Below are positions 36,139 through 46,913 of a stretch of DNA of 64,000 bases, in pieces. This DNA comes from Zantedeschia hybrid cultivar (taxonomy: Eukaryota; Streptophyta; Magnoliopsida; Alismatales; Araceae). The stretch lies in NCBI GenBank assembly GCA_030544215.1, contig JARZZO010000013.1:25341229-25405228 (forward strand), written 5' to 3'. Position 1 is the stretch's first letter, and each line of letters starts with the position of its first letter. Position numbers and translations under genes: made by a program. The notes beneath the pieces are model-generated. The model worked only from the letters and a program-made list of their open reading frames with translations, was not told where the DNA came from and did no database searches.

Positions 36139-36157
36139 TGGCGATCACGGTGGGACT
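36139..36157 (+). other. Primer-binding site, Arg-tRNA-like
   Basis: TGGCGATCACGGTGGGACT lies seven bases after the LTR end. Ogre elements are known to use an arginine tRNA, and the sequence resembles the complement of such a tRNA's 3' end with CCA. An equivalent site (TGGCGATCATGGTGGGAC) is present in the older minus-strand element at 58238-58221. Confidence 0.7.
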
Positions 36158-37161
36158 TGGTCTCGCCATCTTTTAGTTTCCTTTTGTTCTTGCTATCATC
36201 ATATCGGGCACCCACGGTGCACCATTTGTGTCTCTGGACACGTCCTCACCAATTGGTGAGTGTTTAGTTTAATTAATTTCCCTCGTGCACCACGTGCACA
36301 TCCCAGTGGCAAGATCTTGTCCTCCCCTTGATTAACTCGAAAAGCTGTTTTTGTGATAAAAATGATGTGTGATTGATTGTTTTTCTAGTTGTTTAGTTAG
36401 TAAATCATCCTGTTTAAAATCTGCAACTAAAAAAATTCGCATGAGTCGATTGTTTACTGCTTTTCATCTCATTTGAGGAGGATTCAACCCAGAAAATCCT
36501 CTTAGAAAACTGTTTCTGCGAACTGAAAAGCGTCCAGGATCGCTGACGCGTTTCAAAACCGCGTCAACACCCCTAGACGCCTTTCAGGCTTCACAGTTTC
36601 TCTGCTGTCTGCATCTGCTTCTGCGAAAAATTAAGTTCTGTTTTGAATAGCGTCGACTACCATAGACGCGATTCAGACAGTTTCTTAATTTTTTTCAGGT
36701 TCCAGATTTCTGTGTTTTGAGTGCTAGCTACCTATTACTTACTAAGCATTAGAGGCCATCCAGGCCACAGGACATACGCATTGAGGCTAATCCCTCCTCT
36801 TCTTAGGAACACATTACTCGACGTCAGCAACTCTCTCTGATTGGGTTGGTCCCTTGATCAGACTAGAGAAGTTGACGTTGAGACCTCCATAAGTCCCCAA
36901 AATCAAGGTATTCCTCCTTGATCATCGGGCTGGTTGTACCAATTGAAGTCCTGGTTAGATTCTGAAAGCGTTGTGAGAGAAAGCCCTAGAGAATAACGGT
37001 GGAAATCGAACTGAAACTAGGATCCTTTCCCTGAGCGAAATTGTGGTTTAATCCAATTCAAATAACTCAACAAGGAATCCTAAAATCACGTTAAGCATCC
37101 ACTTGTTTGATTAATCTCTGCACAACTTGTTTGATTAAATCTTTGAAAAGAATCTAACATC
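36158..37161 (+). mobile_element. Leader between PBS and gag, no ORF1
   Basis: About 1 kb without a supported gene. Ogre elements usually carry an extra ORF1 here; none is visible. It holds three 30 bp inverted-repeat modules at 36525-36674. The gag start is ATG at 37162, after an AT-rich run. Confidence 0.7.
36525..36674. repeat. Three 30 bp inverted-repeat modules in the leader
   Basis: Modules at 36525-36554, 36556-36585 and 36645-36674, all 10-10-10. The first two are one base apart. Arms are GAAAAGCGTC/GACGCGTTTC, AAACCGCGTC/GACGCCTTTC and GAATAGCGTC/GACGCGATTC. The leader of the older Tat-like element has three comparable modules at 57717-57857, so the leader position is ancestral. Confidence 0.88.
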
Positions 37162-39735
37162 ATGTTGCTACGATCAGGTAGGGACTTGAGTGTGGCTCCA
37201 GACGCCATGGTTAATTACGAGGGAGATGCTAATGCCCCTCGGGATCCTGAGTACAACTATGAGAGTGGGAGAGATGCTGATGCCTCCCGTAGTTCTATCC
37301 CCATTCCATATCGTCTAGATAGGAATGTTCGGACACCTCTTTTGCCTCCACGTGATCAATATCCTGATCCTCTTCCGCATGAATATGCGATCCCTAATCC
37401 TGATCTTGAGGGGGACATGAATCAGAATGATCCCTCATCCTCTGATCCTACGGATCTCATCAATGCTCTGGGAGTTCTTGCCTCCTGACTGGACCCTCAG
37501 CAGTTCGAGGCGATCCAATCTATTTTGAAGGGGAAGGCACCTATGCAGCCTGCCGAGCCGAACCCTGTGGCTCCCCCTGCTGTTCCTCAGCAACCTTCTT
37601 TTCCTCCTCCTTATATCCATCAGGCCTTGGAGGGCCTTCATATTACTTCTCGGCCAGCTGGGCCGCAGCTTTCATCATCTAGGCAACCGGCTAGACCGCA
37701 AACGCCTACTTATCAAAATGCCCTCGGGCATGGCGGAAGCGCTGCCGGACCTCCCCTCTATTGTCCACCCTGCCCAACGTACTCTAGGCAGCAGGCCTAC
37801 CAAGTACCTCCTCCTCCTCCTCCTCAAGCAGATCTGACCACACAAACGCTGCTGGCCAAAATGGAGCGTATGGATGAGCAATTTAATAACCTCCAGAAAA
37901 TGATGGGGGTCAAAGCTGTGCCAGAAATCAGTCTACCGAGTCTGCCAGTATTCCATCTGCCACCCTCTGAGATGCCAGTGTACCGAAAGTACAACGGTAC
38001 TGGTAACCCCTTCACACATCTGAAGGAGTTCATGTATGAATCCTCTTTCTGGCAGAATGATAAGAGGTCGTTGGCCTTCTTGTTCAGGAGATCTCTAGAG
38101 GGACCAGCCCTCGAGTGGTTCTTTTCCCTGGAACCCTCAGAAGTAGAAGATTACGGTATCGTTTCACGCAAATTCATTCAACGATACCAGGACAGAGTTG
38201 CACCCTCCTTGTCTATCACGGACCTCATTGCAGAAAAGATGAAACCTGATGAGGAGTTTGTCAGTTTTGCTGACAGGTGGCGGGGTCTGGCTGAAAAGGT
38301 GAAGGATCACTTGTCCGAGTCCGAACAAGTGAAAATGTTGATTTCTAATGCCACGCCCCAGTTCAAGCTCGTCCTCTCCTTGAACAATTTGACTAACATG
38401 GCAGAGCTCTATGAAAGAGCACGGTACTGCCAGAATGCTTTCAAGGACGCTACATTCTCTAGCGTCTTTGATCCTCATAGACCTAGCAGGCCTCCGCCTC
38501 GGAAGCCTGCAGTGCCGAACTCTTCCAGTACAGGTCCGACTACCGAGGGCACGCTCTCTCATGAGCAAGTGAGCACCATGAACAATAACTCACCCCAGTT
38601 CGTGAGGAGTCAGCAGCAGTACCAGAGGCCACAGCAGCAAGGGTACAGACAGCAGCATAACCCCCAGTACCAACAGCAGTATCAACGGCCCCAGCAGCCG
38701 AATCAGAATCAAAACCAGCAACAGCTACAGCAACAGCCGCAACGGCAACAGCAGTATCAGCAACAACAACAGCCACAGTACCAGCCGCGCGCACCGCCGG
38801 CGTACCACAATGTCCCTCCTCCTGGTGACTACAACCAGCAGAGGAGACCTCCAGGCCCGAAGAGGGCAGAATACCCGGCTCTCCCAGAATCCTTGGCCGA
38901 TATCTTCAGTGCTTTAATGGCAGCTAACGCCTTAGTTTTGCCAAAGGAAAAGGCCGTCTGGCCTCAAAATGCCGATACGTCCAGGTATTGCTACTTCCAT
39001 AGGCAACCTGGGCATACCATTGACACCTGCTTCCAATTCAGAGATTATATTCATGATCTTAACGAGCAGGGCGGCATAGACTGGGAGGAAATGAAGAAAT
39101 ACATAACAGCCCTGAAGGCGAGGAGACCGCAACAGCAGCAACAGCAGCAGCAAGCAAGACCACCAGCACAAGCAGCAGCACCACCCAACATGGGCATAGT
39201 GCAGAACCCACTCCCGGAGCACCAGAATCAGAACCAGGTTGCTCCCATTCTAACGAACAGCCAGTCTGAGGCTGGTCGTGGGCAACAATGGAGGATAGAG
39301 GACTCTTCCTCTCTCTACTCAACGGGTCACGTTCAAAGTACCGCAGAGCGACTACCACGCCGCACCATCCACATACCCAGACCACAACCCGTCACCATCA
39401 CCCCTCTACCCACACCCACATATCATTCGCCCTCATCCAATAACTCACTACCACTACCCACCTTCCTTAGACCCATTACGCCCCGCACTCCTACGCCTCC
39501 ATCATATACCCCTCCGCAAACCAATAACGCGCCCCTTTTACCATCTAGGCCATTACTACACGTACCATTTCCTACTTCACCCATTACCACTACCACCTAC
39601 CCAGATATGCCCCAACCATCCAAACCGTTACTACGCGTACCATTCCCCACTTCGCCAACCACTTACCCATCTACTATCCAACCCTCTAGGCCTTTAATCC
39701 GCACCGCGCCATCACCACCTAACCCTACGCCATAA
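37162..39735 (+). pseudogene. Tat/Ogre-like gag with one premature stop
   Basis: The frame begins MLLRSGRDL and would form the virus-like particle. A TGA at 37486-37488 interrupts it; the same frame continues, and a CGA-to-TGA change would explain it. After the stop come a Pro-rich stretch, the gag core near residue 283 (FTHLKEFMYESSFW, LAFLFRRSLEGPALEWFFSL), a Gln-rich segment (about residues 476-545) and a zinc-knuckle-like CYFHRQPGHTIDTC near residue 608. A Thr/Pro-rich tail ends at a TAA (39733-39735). The following protease is in the same frame, so gag-pro was probably one reading frame. Confidence 0.9.
38589..38790 (+). repeat. Gln-rich (CAG/CAA) coding repeat in gag
   Basis: The codons are almost all CAG or CAA mixed with CCN and TAC, giving a Gln/Pro/Tyr-rich low-complexity segment. 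A shorter Gln run occurs at 39129-39155, and the older element has one near 55317-55350. Such segments can drive protein assembly. Confidence 0.85.
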
Positions 39736-41775
39736 CCACCTAGCCCAACGCCACCACCTACGCATCAACCCTCCGCACCGCTTACGCCACCCGACTCTGC
39801 AGTACTCAAGGTGTCACCCGGATCCTCCACGGTCGAGGAACATGCGCTCCGGAGTGGAAGGATTTTCAACAAGGTCTTTCCTCAGTCCACAGTCAGAGAC
39901 GGCCCATCACAGCCGACTGGGGAAGCCCATAATGAAGAGAGTGCACCAGGCACTCAATATGACTTGTTGAAACATCTGGACAGAACACCGGCACGGATCA
40001 CTGTACTGGAATTGATTAAAAGGTCCAAGATTCACCAAGAAGCTTTAATGGAATACCTACAGAAGGTGATGGTCAATGAAGACGTGCCGGTAGAGAAGAT
40101 TGCAGCACTACTAGTTCCTCAGGGGGATCAGCCCTCAATTACATTTCACACATCGGAACTAGCACCGCCAGCCGCTAGAAGCATGGCTCTGAGCATCACG
40201 GTCAATATCTCCAAAAAGGCCGTGGATGCATGCCTGGTTGATACAGGGGCTTCAATTAATGTTTTACCTCCAAAGACCCTGGAGCTATGCGGTGTGCCCA
40301 AGGAGAAATGGCTGCCTAGCCCCATCTCAGTTACGGCATATGACAATTCTACCCGTTCCCCTCTGGGAATGGTTTATTTAAAGGTGGAGCTAGGTCCAGT
40401 AAGTCATGCAGAGGTTGAATTTCATATTCTAGAAATCGACCCTTCCATAAATGCCATTCTGGGACGTCCTTATATCAAAACTCTTGAGGCGATTCCTTCT
40501 ACGAATCACCAATGCCTCAAATTCCCTTACAAAGGACGAATTATTAAAGTGACGAGCATGCCGATCCTTGCTGCTGCTCATACATTGAATATTAAATCTG
40601 CTGTTTTACCTGGCCGACAACCTTTTCTGTCGGTATTACAGGTCTACCGTCCAGTGGCTGATCCTTTGAAAGCCGCTACCATTTCTCCATACCCATTAAA
40701 TGCTATCAAAAGGGGGAAGTACATGAGTACCCCGGGATGGAGGATCATGATGAAGAACGGCTACAAGCCTGGGAAAGGTCTGGGCACACAGTTGCAAGGC
40801 AGGACCACTCCTGTTAAAAATCATCGGGCAGTACCTGGAAGCGGTCTGGGCTATAGGCCGAGGAAACTGAAGCAAGACAGGGTTCAGCAAGAAGACGGTC
40901 AAGAAATCTTGGAAACAATGTCCACACTACTGAAAGAAGGCCGGGATCCCTTAACATGGACTCTATATACACACTTTGTGAAAGGGCCCATACTTAGTCA
41001 CGACAACACGGTGGTCATTACTTCCTGTTTTGACTTCCATGACATATATGGGAGGGACTTGGCCAGACATTGTTCCGAATTACTTACGTACCAATCCTTG
41101 GAGGCTCTGCGGCCTATGAAAAGGAGGAAATTCCATGACCCTGAATGCGAATGGTACAGATGGTTCGACCTGAGGGACCTATACATAGCACTGAACAGAC
41201 TATTCCTGGATCCTGCAGAACCCAAGTGGCCACCGCAGATTGACGAGCTAATTGAGAGCCCTGGCGCAATCTTTGACAAGCGGATACTGCTGTCCGAACA
41301 AACTGATGAAGGGGAGCCAGATGACCCCTATGAAGCTGGTTATACAACAGATCTGCTATGGAGGGGGACATATCCTTCACATGTCTTCATGCTCCATACT
41401 CTTTTTCGTACACTACTCTTGACCCCGACTTGGTCGCGGGTCATAATTGAAGATATTCCACGGGCTCCGCCCATTATGATAACTCTGTCCCCTCGGGACT
41501 TTATTCCACAACCTCCTCTCGATCTGGAGAGGTTGTATAATCTGATCTGGGACATATTGCTATATGATCCCCCTAATCCTCTGGCCTTGGTGCCGCTTCC
41601 TCCGTCCGATTCTCCTCTCATTTGTATTCATTCTTGCTTTATGTTTAATTCTTTCATTGTCCAAAAAAAAACGCCAATTTGGCAACAAATTCTTCCCAAA
41701 TCATTATCGAGGAAACATCTTACTTGTCCGATTACGCCCCATCGCGCGGGTCCGTCGGTCAAGATTCTCTCCTAG
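39736..41775 (+). pseudogene. Protease and G-patch-like region of gag-pro
   Basis: The frame (open from 39811) carries ALRSGRIFNKVF, a pepsin-like active site VDTGASINVLP near residue 142, and ILGRPYIKTLEAIP. Near residues 305-350 comes a Gly-rich segment, GWRIMMKNGYKPGKGLGTQL and SGLGYRP, that looks like a G-patch. The protease would mature the polyprotein; G-patches bind nucleic acids or helicases. The stop at 39733-39735 separates it from gag. The frame runs to 41775, but pol continues in the -1 frame from about 41664. Confidence 0.9.
41664..41670 (+). promoter_or_regulatory. Possible -1 frameshift site (A AAA AAA) before RT
   Basis: In the gag-pro frame the codons around the A9 run are CAA AAA AAA ACG, so A AAA AAA fits a -1 slippery heptamer. 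A one-base slip enters the pol frame, which has a TAA at 41646-41648 just upstream and then stays open to 42516. Ogre elements are reported to have an intron at this protease-RT junction, and a simple indel in a homopolymer is also possible. Sequence alone cannot decide. Confidence 0.4.
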
Positions 41776-42518
41776 ATCTACTCTGTCCCTCCCCACGGGA
41801 GGATTCACCTGTATTTCCACTTGTGTCCCAGGATTTTCATCCTGCTTCATCTTCATTAGGTTATGATAGACAGTTTAGTGAAGTTAAGGAGTCTAGTTTT
41901 AGGCAGGTTAGTCAGTTTAGGAAGTCTGGGAAGCCTAAGGGTAGACAAATTCCAGAAAGATACCTCCAGGATTTGGCTGATAAATGTTCCTTTTGCTCTT
42001 TAATCCCTCAGCTTTTAGAAGATCCAATTCAGATGCCAGAAGATTGTACAGATGATGAGTCAGTCAATGATGGGTACGGGGTATATGAGTTAGTGCATGA
42101 AAAGGACCCCATTGTTGAAGATGAGAAAGATGATGAGGACGCAGCTGAGGCATATGCCAGTGGAGTGAAGAGATTTGATGAACCCTCAGCTGCCGTCGAA
42201 GAGCCCACCAAAGAAATAAACTTAGGGACTGAAGACGAACCTAAGGTTGTCCTCGTTAGTAAAAATCTTTCTACAGAGGATGAGAAGGCAATGGTACAAG
42301 TGCTTAAAGATTATAGGGACACTTTCGCCTGGAGTTATGAGGATATGCCGGGGTTAGACTCATCTTTAGTTGAACACAGGTTAACATTAAAGGATGGAGC
42401 TAGTCCGGTCAAGCAGAAATTAAGGCGATTCCACCCACAAATAGCTTTAAAGATGAAGGAAGAGGTCGACAAATTACACAAAGCCAAATTCATTAGAGTT
42501 GTCCTTTATCCACAATAG
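41671..42518 (+). pseudogene. Linker before reverse transcriptase
   Basis: This frame links protease to RT: an acidic stretch, then FAWSYEDMPGLDSSLVEHRL, the conserved start of Tat pol, and QKLRRFHPQIALKMKEEVDK. It ends in TAG at 42516-42518. The next codons continue the conserved pol protein in the same frame, and a TGG (Trp) to TAG change at this usually Trp position explains the stop. Confidence 0.88.
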
Positions 42519-45500
42519 GTGGCCAACATAGTCCCGGTTATGAAAAAGGACGGGAAGGTCAGAATTTGCATTGACTTCCGCGATCTGAACCGGGCATGTC
42601 CTAAAGACGATTTTCCATTGCCTCATATTGATGTACTCATCGATAACACTGCTGGCTATGAGACGTTATCATTCATGGATGGATTTTCAGGATACAACCA
42701 GATTAAGCTGGTAGAAGAGGATCAAGAGAAGACTTCATTCACTACACCTTGGGGAACATATTGTTATGTCGTCATGCCATTTGGATTGAAGAACGCTGGA
42801 GCCACTTATCAAAGGGCTATGATGGCAATATTTCATGACATGATGCATATAGATTTGGAAGTGTATGTGGATGACTTATTGGTTAAGTCTAAAACAAAGG
42901 CTGAGCATGCCAAAGTTTTGGCAAGGGTATTAGAGAGATCGAGAGAATATCAGTTGAAGATGAACCCCAAGAAATGTGTATTCGGGGTATCTTCAGGGAA
43001 ATTGCTTCGATTCATTGTCAGCAAACGGGGAATTGAGATCGATCCCAATAAGGCGAAGGCTATCAGAGAAATGTCACCTCCCAAAAACTTGAAAGAGTTA
43101 AGAGGATTAATCGGGAGGTTACAATTTATTCGCCGTTTTGTCTCCCAGCACTCACAAAGGTGTAAGCCGTTTTACGAGCTTACCAAGCCAGGAGTCAAAT
43201 TCAATTGGGACGATAAGTGTCAGGAAGCATTTGATGGATTAAAGGACTATTTGGCAAGTCCTCCTGTTTTGAGACCACCATCTCCAGGCAAACCATTGAT
43301 ACTTTATATTTCAGTCCTGGATGATGCAGTGGGGGCTGTCCTAGCACAAGAGGATGAAGAAGGAAAAGAGAGGGCAGCCTACTATCTCTCTAAACTTCTC
43401 AACCCCGCTGAACAGAGATATACGGCGATGGAGAAAACATGTGCAGCATTAGTTTGGGTTGTTCAGAAATTGAAGCATTATTTTCTGGCCCATGAAGTCC
43501 ATCTCATCGCTAGGATGAATCCGATTAAGTTCCTTCTGGAGAAATCTGTTCTTACTGATAGGTTAGCGCGATGGCAAAGCTTTCTATCCCAATTCGATAT
43601 CATTTACATTCAACAGAAAGCGATCAAGGGCTATGCCATAGCAGAACATCTCGCTCATCATCCCCTTCCTCGATTTGATCCAGTGCGATCAGAGTTTCCG
43701 GATGAGGAACTGATGTCCGTAAATCAAATCAGAGATGATATGTGGACTCTGCATTTTGACGGAGCTCTGAATTCTCATGGAAAGGGTATCGGAATCGTTC
43801 TGTTATCACCTGAAGGTGTCACCATTCCACAAGCCTTTCAGCTTGATTTTCCAGTCACCAATAACATAGCTGAATACGAGGCACTTCTTGCTGGTCTCGA
43901 GGCTGCTCATTTGCATGGTGCCACTAAACTCAGGATTGTAGGTGATAGCCAATTAATTCTTCGCCAAGTGCTGACCAAGTATCGAACTCTTGATCCCAAG
44001 CTTAAGCCATATCAAGAACTTACTTCTGCCTACTCAAAGCTTTTCACAAAATTGATCTTTGTCCATGTTCCTAGAAATCAAAACATCTTAGCTGATGCAC
44101 TAGCTTCACTTGCATCTTCTCTTGATTTTCCAATCAGCAAGCAATCCGAATCAATCATAGTTCATAGGCGTCTTTCACCCGCCGTGAAAGATCCTTCATT
44201 TCTTAGAACTAAGGAGAAGTTGCTGAAGAAATTCAAAGATGGAAGTATCGTGGAGAAAAGAGAAATCATGCTGATGGAGCTGTTAGAAGAGATGGATGAT
44301 GAACAGAAGCCATGGTATTATGAAATTGCAAAATATTGTGAAGATCAATCGTATCCTGAAGAAGCTACAACTGAGGAGAAAAGAGCTATCAGGAGAGTTG
44401 CTCAACGATACACCCTAGTTGGGGGAGCATTATATAAGAGAGGTTTTGATGGAGTTCTTCTGAGATGTCTAGACGAGGATGAGCTTTGGAAGGTTATGGA
44501 AGGAGCTCATAGTGGAATTTGTGGTGGCCATGTCAATGGACAGATGCTAGCAAAGAAGATCCTTAGACAAGGATTTTATTGGCCAACCATGGAAGAAGAT
44601 TGTGTAGGATATGTCCGTAGGTGTGCCAAGTGTCAACTTCACGCCGACAAAATTCATTCTCCTGCATCTTCACTCCATCCTGTTCCTTCCCCATGGCCTT
44701 TCTCCATGTGGGCTTTCGACATTATTGGACCTCTTGGTAACCCAGATTCCGGCATCAAGCAAAAATCTTTCATTCTCACGGCAACGGAATACTTCACCAA
44801 GTGGGCAGAAGCTGAAGCATACGTGGAGATCAAAGCATCAACCGTCTGCAAATTCATCATGAAGAACATCATCACAAGATTCGGGATTCCAAGTACCATC
44901 GTCACCGACAACGGACCGCAGTTCGTGTCACAGGAATTGAAGGACCTCTGCAATAGGTATAAAATTGCATTGCATCATTCATCTCCTTATTATCCGCAAG
45001 GCAATGGCCAAGCAGAGGCAACTAATAAGACTTTGATAAAAATTATCAAAAAGACGTGTAAATCTAACAAATTCGCAGATTGGCCAGAAAAATTGGTTGA
45101 GGCTCTATGGGCCTACCGAACTTCAATCCGCACGCCTACTGGGCAAACTCCTTATTCCTTAACATTTGGAATGGAGGCGGTAGTTCCATATGAGATCCTT
45201 ATACCGTCATTAAGAGTACAATTGAACAAGGAATTCTCCATTGATGAACATCGTTCAGCACTCCTTGCTCAATTGGAACTTTTAGACGAGAAAAGATGGT
45301 CAGCTGCTAATCATGCAAAAGCTTATCAAAACAGATTAGCACGTTTTTATCAAAAGAAAGTCATTGAACGAAAGTTCAAAGTCGGTGAAATGGTCGTTAA
45401 AAGAATTTTTGTAAAACCTGGTGGTCCGCGTTCTAAGCTCCAACCCAACTGGGAAGGACCTTATGTTGTATCGCACGCTTATCCTGGTAATGCTTATCGT

Positions 45501-45572
45501 CTTGTTAATGCAGAAGGAGAAGAGCTAAATCATCCCTGGAATGGTTTACACCTTAAGAAATACTACCCTTAG
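42519..45572 (+). pseudogene. RT, dual RNase H and integrase of Tat/Ogre-like pol
   Basis: A 1017-codon frame without internal stop. RT has RICIDFRDLNRACPKDDFPLP, MDGFSGYNQI and the catalytic YVDD near residue 114. A first RNase H (LYISVLDDAVGAVLAQ, near 262) lacks strong catalytic motifs. A second, archaeal-type RNase H begins LHFDGALNSHGKGIG near 411 and ends ADALASLAS. Integrase has H-H-C-C (HSGICGGH...CAKC, near 663-705) and a DD35E core (FDIIG, TDNGPQF, GNGQAE) with exactly 35 residues between the last Asp and Glu. Dual RNase H marks the Tat lineage. It lacks its own start, being the end of a polyprotein. Confidence 0.95.
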
Positions 45573-46334
45573 GTTAAAGAGTCGATCAGTATGGTACAAA
45601 GACCAGTGGAATCAGAAAATTTATAAACTCAAATTTCTTTGTTAGTCTGAATAATTTAACTTCAAACCCATTACTGCACACACTGACACGTTTGATTCGT
45701 GAGTAACAAGAGATGCCAAGTCCTTAAGAATATCAAAAGCTTGACTAAGAGTATAAAGTACAAATCATTCCTTTTAAATAAAATTCTGTTTTACACTCGG
45801 CCCATGATGTCGGAACGAGGCTTAGAATAGACTACCAAGAATACCCGCCATCTTAGTAGGAGGCCGTCATAAAAAAAATGGGGGAGATCCGTTCCAAAGT
45901 AAAGCAAAAAAGAAAAGGATAGAAAAGCAAAAGGCAAAAAGCCAAATTCAAAATCAAAAGGCCATTACATTACAAACGTTACATCAAGGCCATGAAATGA
46001 AACAAAGGGGAACGCAAGGTCGATAAATACCCCGGAAAGAAAATGACCGAACCCCAACAGATATTAGGGTTGGAAAGGGACATCTTTTTAAGTCTCCGGA
46101 ACCTTCTCATGGGCTTTCTAAATCTGTTCTTCTTTTCTTTCTAAAGAAGTGTACTTCAAGCTTAAAGAATGGCTTAGATTGACTAAGGGTCAAATCATCA
46201 AATGGGATCACGAATGGAAACACAAGTTTAAACACGATGGGTTTTAAGTTAAGTTGTTAAAGAACAATTTGGAAATTAAGTTAATAAATGAATATGATCT
46301 TTTGATCTAAGTACCATACTGGTCTTTTAGTCAA
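45573..46334 (+). other. Non-coding region after integrase, with internal purine tract
   Basis: No gene is supported. The purine run AAAAAAAATGGGGGAGA at 45871-45887 looks like a retroviral polypurine tract but lies 7.2 kb before the 3' LTR. It could be a relict marking the former LTR junction before the antisense region was acquired, or a second priming site. Confidence 0.5.
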
Positions 46335-46565
46335 AAAAAAAAAAAAAAAAAAAATGTATATGTCAAAAATTCAAAAAAAAATGTATATGTCAAAATTCAA
46401 CAAAAAATACATATGTCAAAATTCAAAAAATTGCATAGTCAAAAATTCAAAAAAAAGTATATATGTCAAAAAAAAAAAAAATTTCAAAAAATGTACATTT
46501 GTCAAAATCTAAAAAAAAAGACATATTTCAAAACCCAAACAAAAATGAATATTTCAAAACCACAA
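46335..46565. repeat. A-rich degenerate tandem repeat
   Basis: Units of about 22-30 bp resembling TATATGTCAAAATTCAAAAAA repeat eight or nine times with variable A runs. The array lies between the sense pol gene and the end of the antisense PMD-like gene, where two transcription units converge. Confidence 0.85.
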
Positions 46566-46913
46566 AAATATTTCAATTAGCATTTGCTTGTGGCATTTAG
46601 TGTGTTTCATTCATTTTATTTTCAGTGAGCATATGTTTGCTTGCATGTTGCGTTTTGCTTAAGTCTGATTATTCTTATTACCTTTGTTAATAAAGGCTAT
46701 GCCCTTTGACCATTTATTCAAGGAAAAGATTAATTGATCATTTATTTGGTCAGGCAAGGGGCTAAGCCTAAATAGATACTTAACCTGTTTGTTAAGTGTT
46801 GTACATGATGCAAGATAAGTACAAGAACACGAAATTGGAGCCCAAAAGTTTCATGTATATATCAAAAGTATTTTGTACATGATACATGAAAAGGAAAAGA
46901 AGTACAAAAGCCC
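46566..46913 (-). terminator. 3' flank of the antisense PMD-like gene
   Basis: No coding sequence is seen. On the minus strand AATAAA stands at 46746-46741 and 46718-46713, about 170-200 bases after the stop codon. These are candidate polyadenylation signals. Confidence 0.45.

Noticed and set aside
38540..39385. Minus-strand frames opposite gag, Ala/Val- or Leu-rich
   Set aside because: They are shadows of the Gln-rich codons and carry no motif.
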